Part shown: one piece after another, positions 1-11,640 of the stretch
Position numbering within the stretch: the first letter of the stretch is position 1
How the letters are laid out: every line of letters begins with the position of its first letter
Source: Anisodus tanguticus
Taxonomy: Eukaryota > Streptophyta > Magnoliopsida > Solanales > Solanaceae
DNA: 64,000 bases
Assembly (NCBI GenBank): GCA_034509755.1
Contig: CM067548.1
Location: 35,448,898 to 35,512,897 of the forward strand
Direction: 5' to 3'
Program-made: the position numbers and the translations under genes
The notes under the pieces: generated by a model
What the model was told of the DNA's origin: nothing
Databases searched by the model: none
What the model saw: the letters and a program-made list of their open reading frames with translations, nothing else

Positions 1-700
1 CTATCCTCTCGGTGAGTCTTTGTACTGCTTTCACATTGTCAAGTACCTCCGGTATCTCTTTGATAGCTTTGATCTTATCTGGATTAATCTCAATTCCTCA
101 ATTTGAAACCAAGAAACCCAAGAACTTGCCCGAGCCAACCCCGAAAGCATACTTTTCAGGATTCAGCTTCACATTGTACTTTTAGAGTATGTCGAATATT
201 TCCTGCAAATGTTTAAAATGGTCCTCTGCTTCCAAGGACTTAACTAACGTATCATAGATAAACCTCCATTGTGTTTCTTATTTGATCCTCAACATCTCAT
301 GCCCCGCCGTAGCATTAATCATTCGATCAATGTGCGACAAAGAAAAATATTCTTTTGGGCATGCTTTATTTAAATCTTTAAAATTTATGCACATTCTAAA
401 TTTATTACCTTTGTTAGTTATGGCCACTACATTTTCTAGCCAATCCGAGTATTCTACCTCTCGGATGGAACCTATAATTAAAACTTTTGTTACCTTCTCC
501 ATGACAAACTTATGTTTGAAATTGGTAATAAGCCTCCTATTTTGTTTTACCGAGGGAAAGTTCGAGTCCAAGATCAACTTGTGAGTCGTGATCTCTGATG
601 GAATACATGTCATGTCTAAATGGGACCAGGCAAAACAATCGACATTAGCTTTAAAAAATTAAATTAATTTAAGCCTAAGCTCCGGGGATAGCCCGATGCC
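1..700 (-). pseudogene. gypsy reverse transcriptase, N-terminal half (partial)
   Basis: At 278-613 the minus strand encodes the RT fingers region (IREVEYSDWLENVVAI, KFRMCINFKDLNKACPK). At 1-277 another frame continues with YNVKLNPEKYAFGV and GKFLGFLVSNRGIEINPDK, the segment after the catalytic YxDD. The YxDD region itself falls at the frame break near 260-280 and is not intact. RNase H and integrase would lie beyond the left edge. Confidence 0.75.
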
Positions 701-939
701 CAGGTATACCTTTATATCCGGTAGATGCACGAACAAAATGACTTGCTCTAGTTTCTCTATAGTCGACTTCGTTGTATCTGAATCATCTGGAAACACAAGT
801 GACCTTAGGACGCGAAAGTAGTCTTCTTCATCCTCGTAATTTATCTTTTCTTCTTTTTTATTTTTCAGACTTAGAGAGCCCGAACTATGTGATTACTATT
901 TAGCTTCCTTGCCTTTCCTTACATCATTCATTTCTTTCA

Positions 940-1720
940 GTATTTATACCGATTCTTCCACCACAAATATCTCTCTTGCCTTGGGTTGCTCCCCTCGGAT
1001 CATCTTGATTCCCTTTGGTGTTGAGAATTTTAGCACCATGTGTAACGTGAAGGTACAACCTTCATATCATGTATCCAAAGCCTACCGACTAGAGCGTTGT
1101 ACCTCATTTCACCTTCTATGACATAAAACTTCATTTGCTGAATTGTCCCAGCCGCATTGACTGAATAACCATCTCCCCTTTAGTGATCTCACTTGCCATG
1201 TTAAGACCGTTTAGAACTTGAGCTACTAGTACAATTTGGTCTAACAACCCCAATTGCTCCACCATATTTCATCGGATGATGTTGGCTGAGCTACCTAGAT
1301 TAATTAAAATCCGCTTAATTTGAAATTTATTAATGAAGACAGAAATTACCAATGCATCATTGTGAGGTTGAATGATTCCCTCAGTGTCTTCATTATTGAA
1401 AGTTATTGTTTCATTCGGTACGTAATTTATGGACCTTTTCTCTTGAGTTATTGACACTTTCATCTTCTTTGCGGCCATGATGGATCCCTTCGGTACATCC
1501 ATCCCTCCGATAATCATGTTAATGATATTCTAGGGTTCAACCGGATCCGCTTGCTTGTTTGCTTCTCTATTTCTATAGTTTTCCTTTGCATCACTGAAGA
1601 ACTCGTGTAGATGGTTATTTTTCAATAACCGGGTCACTTCATCCCCTAACTGGCAACAATTTTATGTTCCATGACCATGAGTTCCATGGTAATCACAAAT
1701 AAAGTTTGGATCTCTTTGAG
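940..1720 (-). pseudogene. gypsy gag C-terminus and aspartic protease (decayed)
   Basis: Near 1640-1710 the minus strand shows a Cys/His cluster (CDYHGTHGHGT, stop, NCCQL) like the zinc-binding end of Tat-type gag. At 1269-1517 a protease fragment follows. Its active-site segment reads ILINLGSSANII, whereas working copies have Asp before the Gly/Pro-Gly-Ser turn, so the catalytic Asp is Asn here. Downstream at about 1000-1120 comes the protease C-terminal part (RLWIHDMKVVPS), separated by stops. Confidence 0.7.
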
Positions 1721-1958
1721 TCGGGTTTATCCGAAACGGTCTTGGACATCTTGTCTCCTTTATATGTCCAATGGTCGAAACAAGCCCGGCCGCATCAACG
1801 TTGAAATTATATTCTAACAGCCTCGGGCTTTCCACAATGTTAGAAGAAGAATTGCTGGTATCATTTTTGAATTACAAACCCATACTGGTAGACCCTCGAT
1901 CATTATGCCTATCTCCTCTGTCCGACGGAAAATTGTGATTGTCGCGACCCAAATCCGA

Positions 1959-3126
1959 TCAAAAATTCGACCTTTTCGGTTGCCTATAGGGTTGATACCT
2001 ATCTTTTAAAGATTTTAGCTCCGACTCGATTACCCTATTTGATTTATCAAAGTTCTTATTCCGTCCTACTGACCCCGGTGGAAATTCAAGCTTATCATCC
2101 TCCACCCTAATTTTAGACTCGTACCTATTATTCACATCTGCCAATGTTATTGTCGGGAATTCTAACAGGTTCTCTTTTAATTTGAACGAGGCACTGAAGA
2201 TCCTAAGATTCAACCCCTTGGTAAAAGCTTCAGCTGCATATTCATCCGGTACCCAGGGAAAAAGCATACACTTGTAACCTTGTCACGAACTCCCGCAGCA
2301 ACTCCGTATCCTTGTAAGCAATTTTGAATATATCCACTTTTTTTACTGGAATCTTCCGAGCTCCAGAATGTGCCTTTATAAAAGCATCTGCAAGCATTTC
2401 AAACGAACTAATAGAATTTTCAAGCAACATAGAATACCATATCATTGCTCCCTTGGAAAGCGATTTGCTGAGTTTCTTCAGCAACACCGATTCAATCTCA
2501 TCCAGATACATGTCATTGCGCTTTATTGCACAAGTATATGACGTCACATGCTCATGTAGATCCGTTGTCCTATCGTACTTCACGAGGTATGGCATTTTAA
2601 ACCTCTTTGGTATCAACTTCAGTGCTACACTTGGTAGGAACGACAACTGGATGTATCTCTTCGAGTTTGGCCCCTTCAAGATCGGAGGTGCCCCAGGAAT
2701 CTGGTCTACCCATGAATTGTAGATTTCAACCTTCTTTTCATTGGTTTCAATTCATTTAGTTAAGGATTCAAGCATTTTCTAGACCTCCGAGGACTCGTTA
2801 GTCCCTAAGCCATTGACGTTCTCGACAACTCAATCCTCTTCTCGGCCTGGTTCATCATTGCGAATGGGACAAGCTTCACCCGTTGCACTTGCTCTGCTAC
2901 TTTTCTTTTGCAACTGAGTTATAGCCTCATTTTTCTCCTTTAGCATATAAAATATTGAAGCCAAATTTTTTTCACCATCCTCATCATCATCCGGTGTCTT
3001 CTGACGTGATCTTTTAGATGACCGATGTGAAATCAAGGGATTGTTATTATTTATTGGATCACCGAGCGGAACGCCGTTCGGTGGAACAACGGGCGGAAAG
3101 CTATTAAGTGGATCAACGGGTGACAC
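1959..3126 (-). pseudogene. gypsy gag (decayed)
   Basis: The minus strand encodes a Pro/Asn-rich start (2830-3126) followed by a charged, coiled-coil-like segment (MLKEKNEAITQLQKK). A retrotransposon gag domain follows at 2242-2679 (TDLHEHVTSYTCAIKRN, LLREFVTRLQ). A frameshift near 2250-2270 moves the reading into 1959-2267 (PDEYAAEAFTKGLN, NRYESKIRVEDD), the usual continuation of plant gypsy gag. Gag would form the virus-like particle. The frameshift and lack of one continuous ORF make this a pseudogene. Confidence 0.8.
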
Positions 3127-3356
3127 ACCATTGATTGGTCCGACGGGTGGAATGTCAGGTGGAACTCCATTGTTGTTATTATTACTGTGAGTATCATTGT
3201 CACCGTTGTTGTATTTGTGGTTGCTAACTTCAACGTTGATTTCACTAAATATGCTGTAAGTACTTAGTATTGACCTGTAATCACAAAATCTCTAAAGAAA
3301 TAAGTGAAATTTGAGTTTCAATCAAATCACCACTATTATTCTTAGCCCACGATGAG

Positions 3357-4003
3357 TGCCAAACTATTTATCCTTAAAAAATGTACAGTTGAATTTGTAA
3401 GTGGTTTAAGGATATGTGGATTGATTTGTAGGTGAGTGTGATAAACAATTAATAGAAATTAAGTAAATGGAAATAATAAGCAAGTAATAGCCTGAAATGT
3501 TGTAATCTTGATTGAAATTGAATAGTAAACTTGATTCAGTCCTTAGATGAATTGCTTCGGGTCCAAGCCAATAATGAAAGCAAACAAGAGTACTTTATGA
3601 GTGTAAACCATGCGAGTATCAGTAATGAGAAGGAGATGCCCTTCCAACATGAAGGTTAAACTCCTTTTATAGCTAATAATACAAGGCATTTACGCTCGAG
3701 AATCGTTCCTCATTAAATGCAATTAAATGATAATAATGGTCACTTAATGAGCAAATAGTAATGACTGGCGTCATATCCGAAACATGTAGGCGCTAAGAAC
3801 CTTCGGTCTTCCACTCGATGATACCAGGTCTGATCGCTACTCGGTGTCACCTGGTTCGACCGCCAACTGCTCTTGTTGATACCCAAACTCACCACCGGTG
3901 TAACCCACATCTAGTGCAAAACATAGCTACTTTCCTTCGATATCCATACCCAAACCATACCACGCGTTGTGCCGGTTTTCACCGTATACAATTTTATTTG
4001 GCA
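3357..4003 (-). repeat. 5' LTR of the first gypsy element
   Basis: This non-coding block precedes gag on the minus strand. A core-promoter-like TATAAAAGGAG lies on the minus strand at 3661-3671. Candidate ends are TGCCAAA (minus strand, 4003) and TTTGGCA (ending at 3357), which would form terminal inverted repeats. The inner end is uncertain by about 15 bp because TTTGGCAC may instead belong to the primer-binding site. The partner LTR is outside the window, so the ends cannot be checked by LTR-LTR comparison. Confidence 0.6.
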
Positions 4004-4663
4004 GATACAGAGATATAGTTAGTTAGGGTCATTTAACGATGGGAAGTAGCAGTATCAAATTATTTATACTCAACGTGAAATGGAATAGAAACACTTTTGT
4101 AATTGATAAAAATGAATTAAATGGATTAGCATCAATTTGGACAAAGGTCAACTTTAATTTCAAGAACGTTTAGTCGATGATAGTTGTGTGGGTGTTGCTT
4201 TTTTCGTCGTCGTTCTGCTGAAGCATTCTTTTTTTTTCCTGTCACATATTTGTTCTGATTAACATATTCAGTGTCACGTTGAACACTTGTAGAAAGTGGT
4301 ACATGAAAGTGCATATATGGTAAGAACTAATTAAAGAGCGATACCATATGGTGTAGGGTTAATCACATATAAGGTAAGCACATCGCTAGAGTGGCACATA
4401 AATATGGAGTCCTTTGATAGATGGTTAGAGTTTGAATATAAGAATGTATTAGTTGGAGGGATTAGTTATGAAAAAATTATGTATTATTTTATTCATGATT
4501 TAGTTATTCATGTATTAGTTATTTCATCTTATATCCTGCATAAAATAATATATATGTTTTCTCATAACTTATACATGTATTAGTTATGTCGATTTCTAAA
4601 TTGCAAGCTGTATAATTTTATACATGAAGAACTTATCTGTAATCAGCTACCAAACGTGGTGGT
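4004..4663. other. intergenic, AT-rich
   Basis: I see no gene. The stretch 4430-4640 is very AT-rich with repeated TATTAGTTAT-like words and may be a decayed MITE, but no clean terminal repeats or target duplication could be placed. Confidence 0.4.
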
Positions 4664-5176
4664 ATAAACTAAGAGTCCACCAAACAGTATAGAGAATCAG
4701 GTTCTCTATTTGTTCCCTTAAGCAGAAACAGAAAGTAAATAACACACAATATTTACGTGGAAAACTCATTGCTCAAGGGATTAAAACCACGACCTACCAA
4801 ACAGGATTTCCAACTTCACTAACTGAGAAACTTCAAATTACAACCTATTGCAACCTAGGAATTAAACTATTAATCTCTCACCCCTTACAATACCTCAATT
4901 GTAAGCCCTTTTACAATAACTTTATTGCAAAGCTACAAACCTTGACTAACTCTAGCCAAGAACACAAACCAACAAAGGTTGAAATCTATCCTACTATGAC
5001 ACTTCTTAAAAGTAGTGTAGGATTACAATAAAAAACAAAAAGAAAAAGACTCAAAACAAACTAAAAGATTTAGACATCATCAGTGTCGGGATCTAGTCCT
5101 TCAGTTTGCAAACAACTTTGTTCTTGGAAACACTTGGAGTAACTTGTGGCGGCTGCACTTTGAAAGTAATTTTAGG

Positions 5177-5233
<57 letters not shown>

Positions 5234-5448
5234 GGAGCATGTGTGAGGAGATAGGAACTATTCAGACCTTGATTTGGCCACTAGCGAGCAGTAGTTGTAT
5301 TGTTGTACTTCTACGAGTGAACAATATAACTTTACAACTGTAGTGTTGACTGCATGATGGCCAAGGGAACATATAGAATACCTGGTCCCGATCTGAGTCC
5401 TTGAATGTTTGGCAAATCATCAAAACACAAGATAACATAACTTATCAA
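4664..5448 (-). repeat. 3' LTR of the SIRE-like copia element
   Basis: The segment 4664-5172 matches 13743-14262 with scattered differences (shared stretches around 'cacttgtggcggctgcac' and 'cttgactaactctagcc'). On the minus strand the LTR starts TTGATAAG right after the polypurine tract. It carries an (AT)n run at 5178-5230 and about 220 bp beyond it that the other LTR lacks. The outer edge near 4664 is set by where the similarity ends. Confidence 0.8.
5178..5230. repeat. (AT)n microsatellite
   Basis: Roughly 26 AT dinucleotides lie inside the 3' LTR, exactly where similarity to the other LTR stops. Confidence 0.95.
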
Positions 5449-5461
5449 CTTCCCCCTTTTT
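5449..5461 (-). other. polypurine tract of the SIRE-like element
   Basis: The minus strand reads AAAAAGGGGGAAG immediately before the LTR start. Two similar purine tracts lie further inside, near 5513 and 5589 (plus strand gttccccctgcgg and cttccccctcaaa). Confidence 0.75.
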
Positions 5462-5986
5462 GATGATGACTAACCCAAAATTGATATTCCCTATGAGAAT
5501 CAGGTTCTCACTTGTTCCCCCTGCGGATCAGACCTATATTTCATGCATAACAACATGTTAATAATGGAAACATTAATTTACCCCTTAACTTCCCCCTCAA
5601 ATACAACATATCAATTTGCCCCTTCTCTGTTAACTATTTTTTCCTCTTTTGGCATCATTGAAAAAAGTAATAACAGTGGCACAAGTAAAAAGAAGTTTAG
5701 TAACAGTAACTCAATGCCACTTGGGCAACAAAACATAAGAAAAAATAAGAATAACAAGCCAGTGTCAAAGCATATAACAGAGTAATTGCCCAGATTTAAT
5801 TTAGCATCATAAAACATAGTAGCCAAAACAATATAAAATATAATAATTAAACTGCCATAAGTACCAAAGTCATTAGGAAAAAACAGGAAGCATAAGAATG
5901 AGACTTAAAGGGGAGGAGGAATAGGTCTTAAGAACATGGGAAGAATGACATAATAAGGGAGAAAAAAGGACGGAAAAACAGGGATA

Positions 5987-8347
5987 TCATTTAGCTAGAG
6001 CCAGAAGGAGCCTATCCACTTTTTCACTATTAGTGCGCTGATCATGGAGCATCTAATCACGAAGCTCATCAACCTTCTGCCTCAACTTATCCTTTTCATC
6101 CCTCAACTTCACATTCTCAGCATTAGCAGCCTCCACAACACCACTAGAACTAGTTTTATGTGCCTTCTCAGTCAGTTGAACTCTCAAGAGTTCATTTTCA
6201 GCCTTAAGCCGTTGAATCTTAACAATGGACTTTTCTTAGGACTCAATGACAGTCAAGATAGTAGAATTGCTGTCAATACCACTCTTATTTGGCACGCATT
6301 CACACTCTTCCAAAGTTTTCATAGTGATCATATGTTTTTTGGTGCCCATGATAGCATTTTCCGTTGTGTCTTTAAAATGCACAAGTACATTTGTCAAGAA
6401 GAAGCCATATAGAAGACCATGTCTGCCATCTCTTGCGTTAACGACCTTAATGATGTGCTCAATCATGAGAGTTGGCAAACTGATGGGTTTAAAGGTTCAT
6501 AGAGCCTCGAAAAGAACCAGGTCTATAAAAGAAGCAATAAATCATCCTTCAGCTCTTGGAAGTAACACTTTGTTGACGAGTGCACATAAGAGTTGATACT
6601 ATAGCTTAAGCTCCTTTTGTAAGAGCCTTGATCTAGTAGCAGACACCTCCCTTTTCACAATCACATTCATTAAGGCGTCAAAAGCCTTTTCAGCCAGTGA
6701 CTTCATCCCATCAGTCGGGACTTCTAGAATTTCTCCAAGCTTCAACTCATCCAACTCAAAGTCTATCCAATTTACTGACAAGACCAGAGTACAATCATTA
6801 ATATAGCATAGATTGGCAAAATTCAGCCACCTCTGCTTCATACATACTGGGTGTTGACGGAATAAAAAGATGAGTCCATTTCTAGAACTCAACGATCTCA
6901 AGCATTTCTTTAATTCCAAACCTCTCAATAAGATCAAAATCAAATACTCTACCCAACATCACCTTTTGACTCCACAAGATCTCATTTCTTTCCTTCTCAC
7001 TCTGCCCAACTTTTTATTTCTTTGAGGAACCAGGTTTCTCACTGGTACTTCCCTTCCTCTTCATTTGAGGGAGAGTTCAAGTTTCACACTGCTTTTTTCT
7101 GACTTCTCACCCTCATCCTATGTGACATCCTTCTCAGCAATTCTTCTTCTTTGATTTTTTTCTTACAAATGGAGACTTTTCCATTTCATCTTCCACCACA
7201 TCGTCATCAACCATAGCCTACTTCTCATAGGTTGGATCCTCATTCTTGTCCTTTTGGATCCATTTTCTTTACTTACCTTCTAGGAAGATTCCAATACAGT
7301 CTTTGCGACCTTTCTACTTTGTCTAGTTCTAGGAGCTGTTTGAGGAATGTGTTTTCTTTCTTTTGTCTCTCCTTCTTCTTTGGTTTTTCAATATTAGAGA
7401 CCATTCTATGCTTAAAACGCAGTGGCTCTTCATCATCAGACTCAACTACTTGATCAAGACCAAGAGAACCAGGTTCCTGCCCAGGAGAAAGTTCTTCTAA
7501 AGGCACAACAATAGTAGACACAGGTTGGGGATTGTCATCTAAATCCAAATTTATCATAGCGGAACCTGGTGTCTCATCCCAAATAAGAGTAGTCTTGAGT
7601 GTAGAGGACTCAGACTCTCCTTAGGCTGAGGGACCAGGTCCCTCATTCATTTCCCTTGTTGTCTGCACAGACACTATTTCATTCTGAACACATTCACTAT
7701 CCCTCAAAGCCCGTAAAGTATCAGCAAAACCAGTAATTATCTCAGCCTCACTCTCTAAAATGCTAGACCTACCCTGACCTATTTTAGATATATACCCAAC
7801 AAACTCCATTGAAGACTCATTCACCCTTTTAACGATATTAGGTGGAATAGGATTACCTGATTTTGTTGTGGTGTCCGCAACAATGTCCTTGTCGACAACT
7901 TTGTCATGTTCCTCTGTTACACCAGCATCTCTACTCACATGCATGTCACTAGAGATTAGGTTTTATTTCACAAGGCCTTGTACCTCTATTTCCTCAACTG
8001 TTTGACTAGTAACCTCGATTTCATCATCATTTTCTTCTAATTCCTACGTATTCTGAAGGAATTTTGACACAGAAAGGGTTTGCCCACTTCCTACAGAGTT
8101 GGGCTTTTCAATTGGCCAGAAATCAAAGAAGAGAACATAAATTTCTTTAGGGTTTGACTCTTACGAGTCCTAGAAGGACCATAAATAGGGGATTTCGAAG
8201 GTGTGACAGAGGGTTTTTGGTTGGTGGAGATTGGGCATTTCAAGGGTGAAACCCATGGTTTTGGTTCAGATGGTGTTTGAGCTTTTGAATGTGATGGAGT
8301 GGGTTCATTTCTGGCATGCTTGGAGAGGATAATTCTGGATTAGTCAT
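5987..8347 (-). pseudogene. env-like extra ORF of the SIRE-like element (decayed)
   Basis: A minus-strand reading starts at an ATG at 8347 (MTNPELSSPSM) and can be followed, with several frame changes, to a TGA at 5987. The N-terminal part is Ser/Pro/Lys-rich, then acidic (7273-7944). A central block at 6236-6943 (FDALMNVIVKREV, GFFLTNVLVHFKD, TLEECECVPNKSG) resembles proteins annotated as 'putative plant transposon protein' in Solanaceae. The C-terminus is a predicted coiled coil (IVKIQRLKAENELLRVQL, KLRDEKDKLRQKVDELRD). An extra ORF in this position is known in SIRE-type elements and called env-like. I see no signal peptide or membrane segment, so an envelope role is not supported here. Confidence 0.65.
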
Positions 8348-8408
8348 GGTTAGTTTGGTAAGGAAAATGAAGAAAGGAAGAATGTAGAGAGATTGAGAGT
8401 GTCGTTAT

Positions 8409-8411
8409 GTT

Positions 8412-8441
<30 letters not shown>
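8409..8441. repeat. (GA)n microsatellite
   Basis: An uninterrupted GA/AG run lies just upstream, on the minus strand, of the env-like ORF start. Confidence 0.9.
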
Positions 8442-8446
<5 letters not shown>

Positions 8447-8886
8447 TGAAGGTTTGAGAGTTTAAGTGAGGAGTTAGGTAACATAGTTTGTATTTAAAAG
8501 AAGAAAAGTGACTATTTTGATCGGGTATGAGAGAAGAAATTTGATCAGTTCAGAGAAGATGTACTAGTTTGGAAAAATGTATTTTGAATTAGAAGGAGGG
8601 AAAAGTTTAGTGACTTGATACTTTAAGCAATTCAAAAACATACAAGCACTGAAAAGACTACTAACCTGAGTCATAGGGACCAGGTCCCTTGAATTTGTTT
8701 TTTTTTAAATAACAGGCAAAAACTCTGAAAGATGCAATGTCACCTATGTTTGTGTTGTCCTGAACTGCCAGGTGTGTATACTTGTAACAGTATAAGAGTG
8801 ACTTAGATGCCACCAAAAATCTCTTTTTAGCATTGTACCTTTCCTTTTAACATAGCCAATCATTTAGGGAACTTGTGAGGGACCAA

Positions 8887-10340
8887 CTAGTTGAGCTTGA
8901 TCAAGCCCAACTCCAAGCCATTTCTTACAAAGTGCTCCCTGCTCAGTGCCTTGGTGAAAATGTCTGCAACCTGATCCTCCGTCTTGCAGAAATTCATACA
9001 AATAAAACTCTTTTCAACATTATCCCTTAGGAAATAATATTTGACATCAATGTGCTTGGTCCTTTTGTTTTGCACTAAATTTTTCGTCATGTTAAGTGCA
9101 CTTGTATTACCACACAACAAGGGCACACAATCAGTAAGCACACCAAAATCCTCAAGTTGTTGTTTGATCCATAATAATTAAGCACAACAGGAAGCAACAA
9201 CCACATACTCAACTTCAGTAGTAGAAAGAGCCACAAAGTTTAGTTTCTTCGTACCCCAAGAGATAAAGCATGACCCCAAAAAATGTGCCATTCCAGATAT
9301 GTTCTTCCTATCTACCAAATATCCAGCATAATCAGCATTAGCATATCCAACCAAGTCAAAATTATCTCCTGAAGGATAAAAGAGGACCAGGTCCGGAGTC
9401 CCTTTGAGATACCTCAAAATTCTTTTTGCAACCTTCAAATGAGATTCATTGGGACTTGATTGGAACCTTGCGCATAACCCAACATTGAAGACAATGTTAA
9501 GTCTGCTAGTCATTATGTACAGTAGAGACCCAATTATACCCCTATACATAGTTTCATTGACAGGAAAACTAGGTTTATCTAAGTCTAACCGTGTAGCAGT
9601 GGCTATAGGTGTATCAATAGGCTTAGCATTCTCCATCTTAAATCTCTTAAGTAGCTCCTTAATATACTTTTTTTGACTGATCATAGTGTCTCTTAGGGTT
9701 TGCTTCACTTGCAATTCAAGAAAGAAATTTAGCTCACTCATCATTCTCTTCTCAAATTCACTTCCCATGAGCTTGGAAAACTCTTCACAAAGGGTATCAT
9801 TAGTGGCACCAAAAATGATATCATCAACATAGACTTGCACAATCAACAAATTCCTCCCTCTCTTTTTTAGAAAGAGTATTGTCAATTTTTCCTCTTGTAA
9901 AGCCATTTTTAAGAATAAATTTTGACAAACTCTCATACCATATCCGAGGATCTTGCTTTAAACCAAATAGAGCCTAGTCAAGCTTGAACACATGCTCAGG
10001 ATGTTCGTGACTCTCAAAACTAAGGGGTTGCTTGACAAAGAAGTCCTCCTTTAGATATCCGTTTAGAAAAGCACTCTTGACATCTATTTGGAACAATTTG
10101 AATTCCATATGATATGGAAAGGCAATAAGAATCCTGATTGTTTCCATTCTAGCAATAGGAGCAAAAGTCTCATCATAGTCTATCCCTTCTTCGTGAACTA
10201 CATGAATCTTGAACTGCAGGAATCAACAAAGGCAGGACTTCCACTTCTTTGTCCAGCTTATGGAGTGCATAATACAGTATCAGCTACTCGATGTTCAGCT
10301 TCAGTTAGAGTAATGGTAAGACTAGGTTCATCTGTGCCTT
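8887..10340 (-). pseudogene. copia reverse transcriptase and RNase H (decayed)
   Basis: Minus-strand RT begins near 10340. It includes VKSAFLNGYLKEDF (palm Asp), ALFGLKQDPRIWYESL, and the catalytic YVDDIIFG within the longest frame (9178-9936). RNase H follows: LVGYANADYAGYLVD, where the first Asp of the usual DADYAG is Asn; TTEVEYV keeps the Glu; LLCGNTSAL has Gly where Asp is usual. The C-terminal part (KTEDQVADIFTKALSREHF) ends at 8887. Because two metal-binding Asp residues are changed, RNase H should be inactive. A stop and a frame change also break the RT N-terminal half. Confidence 0.85.
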
Positions 10341-10600
10341 TAGGAGACTCTGTTGCATCTTCTCCATTGCTCTACTTGATTTGACTCATCAAATCAGTCT
10401 TTCAATTTGAGATTTCTATGGCTTCACTAGAAACTTTTGAAAATTCCCTATCTTCAACTTAATCATTTTGTCTCCCTTTATCACCCAAATCATTTTATTC
10501 ATCACAGATCACATGCACACTTTCCTCTACACACTAAGTTCTTTTGTTGTATACCTTGTATGCTTTGCTATGAGATGAGTAATCAAGGAAGATTTCTTCA

Positions 10601-11640
10601 TCACTTTTTTGCATCAAATTTACCCAAGGCTTCCTTACCATTGTTAAGAACAAAAAATTTGCAACTAAAGGCTTTAAGGTAAGACAGTTTGGGCTTTCTC
10701 ATGTTTAGCAATTCATAAGGAGACTTCTCAAACAGGGACCTGATCATGCATATGTTTATCATGTGATAAGCGGTGTTGAAAGCTTCAGCCCAAAAACTTT
10801 TAGACACCCCACTTGCTATCAATATTGTTCTAGCCATATCTTCAAGTGTCCTGTTTTTCCTCTCTACAGCACCATGTTGATGAGGTATTCTAGGAGCAGA
10901 AAAGTTGTGACTTGTACCATTTTTAGCACAAAAATCTTTAAACTTGGCACTTTCAAACTCAGTACCATGATTAGATCTAATACTCACAATTTCCTAGTTT
11001 CACCTGAATCTGTTTCACAAAGGCAAATAACACATGAAATGTTTCATCATTGCTTCTTAAAAATAGAGTCTAAGGGAATCTGGAGTAGTCATCAACAATC
11101 ACAAAAATATACTTATTTCCTCTTCTGCTTAGAATCCTCATAGGTCCACAAAGATCCATGTGAAGAAGATCAAGTGGTCTTGAGGTACTCACTTCTTTCT
11201 TTGGTTTGAATGAGGATCTGACCTGCTTTCCTTTTATGTAAGCATCGCATGCTTTGTGATCTTTGAACTTGGCCTTTGGTAGCCCACAGACTAGGTCCTT
11301 CACAATAATTTTGTTCAACAATTAAAAACTTGCATGTCCCAGTCGTCTATGCCAAAGCTCAGCATCATCATCCATAGAACTTAGGCATGTCAAGTCACTA
11401 TAATTCAAAGAACCAAAATATGCAACATATATATTCTTGAACCTTTTTGCTATTAGGACCACTTCATCAGATTTGAGATTGGTGACTGTGCAAGAGCATG
11501 GCAAGAATTTCACTCCATTTCCTTCATCACAGATTTGAGGCACACTTAACAAGCTGCATTTTAACTCATTTACATAATACATATTCTCAGCTGCATGAGA
11601 GAGTGTCTTCCCAATTTTGTCAACACCAAGAATGTATCAT
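10601..11640 (-). pseudogene. copia integrase (decayed)
   Basis: The minus strand encodes the pre-integrase zinc-binding region (ELWHRRLGHASF, 11322-11582). The core follows at 11070-11321 with the first catalytic Asp (LLHMDLCGPM) and VDDYSRF. At 10601-10987 the second catalytic segment reads IRSNHGTEFE, Asn in place of the usual Asp, and the Glu segment GAVERKNRTLEDMART is intact. There are frame breaks between the three blocks. The enzyme would insert cDNA into the host chromosome, but the Asp-to-Asn change and the breaks argue against activity. Confidence 0.85.

Larger units (their letters stand above)
1..4003 (-). mobile_element. Ty3/gypsy LTR retrotransposon, truncated by the window edge, decayed
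   Basis: Reading the minus strand from 4003 down to 1 gives the order LTR, gag, protease, reverse transcriptase, as expected for Ty3/gypsy; the rest lies left of the window. All coding parts carry stops or frameshifts, so it is not autonomous. Just inside the LTR the minus strand reads TTTGGCACTCATCGTGGG, resembling the post-LTR/primer-binding region of the gypsy element at 23740-36012. The RT style (VKLNPEKYAFGV, SGKFLGFLV) is that of plant non-chromovirus gypsy elements, probably the Tat group. The lineage call is an inference. Confidence 0.85.

Noticed and set aside
5160..5240. Promoter TATA cluster
   Set aside because: The TATA-like words come from an (AT)n microsatellite.
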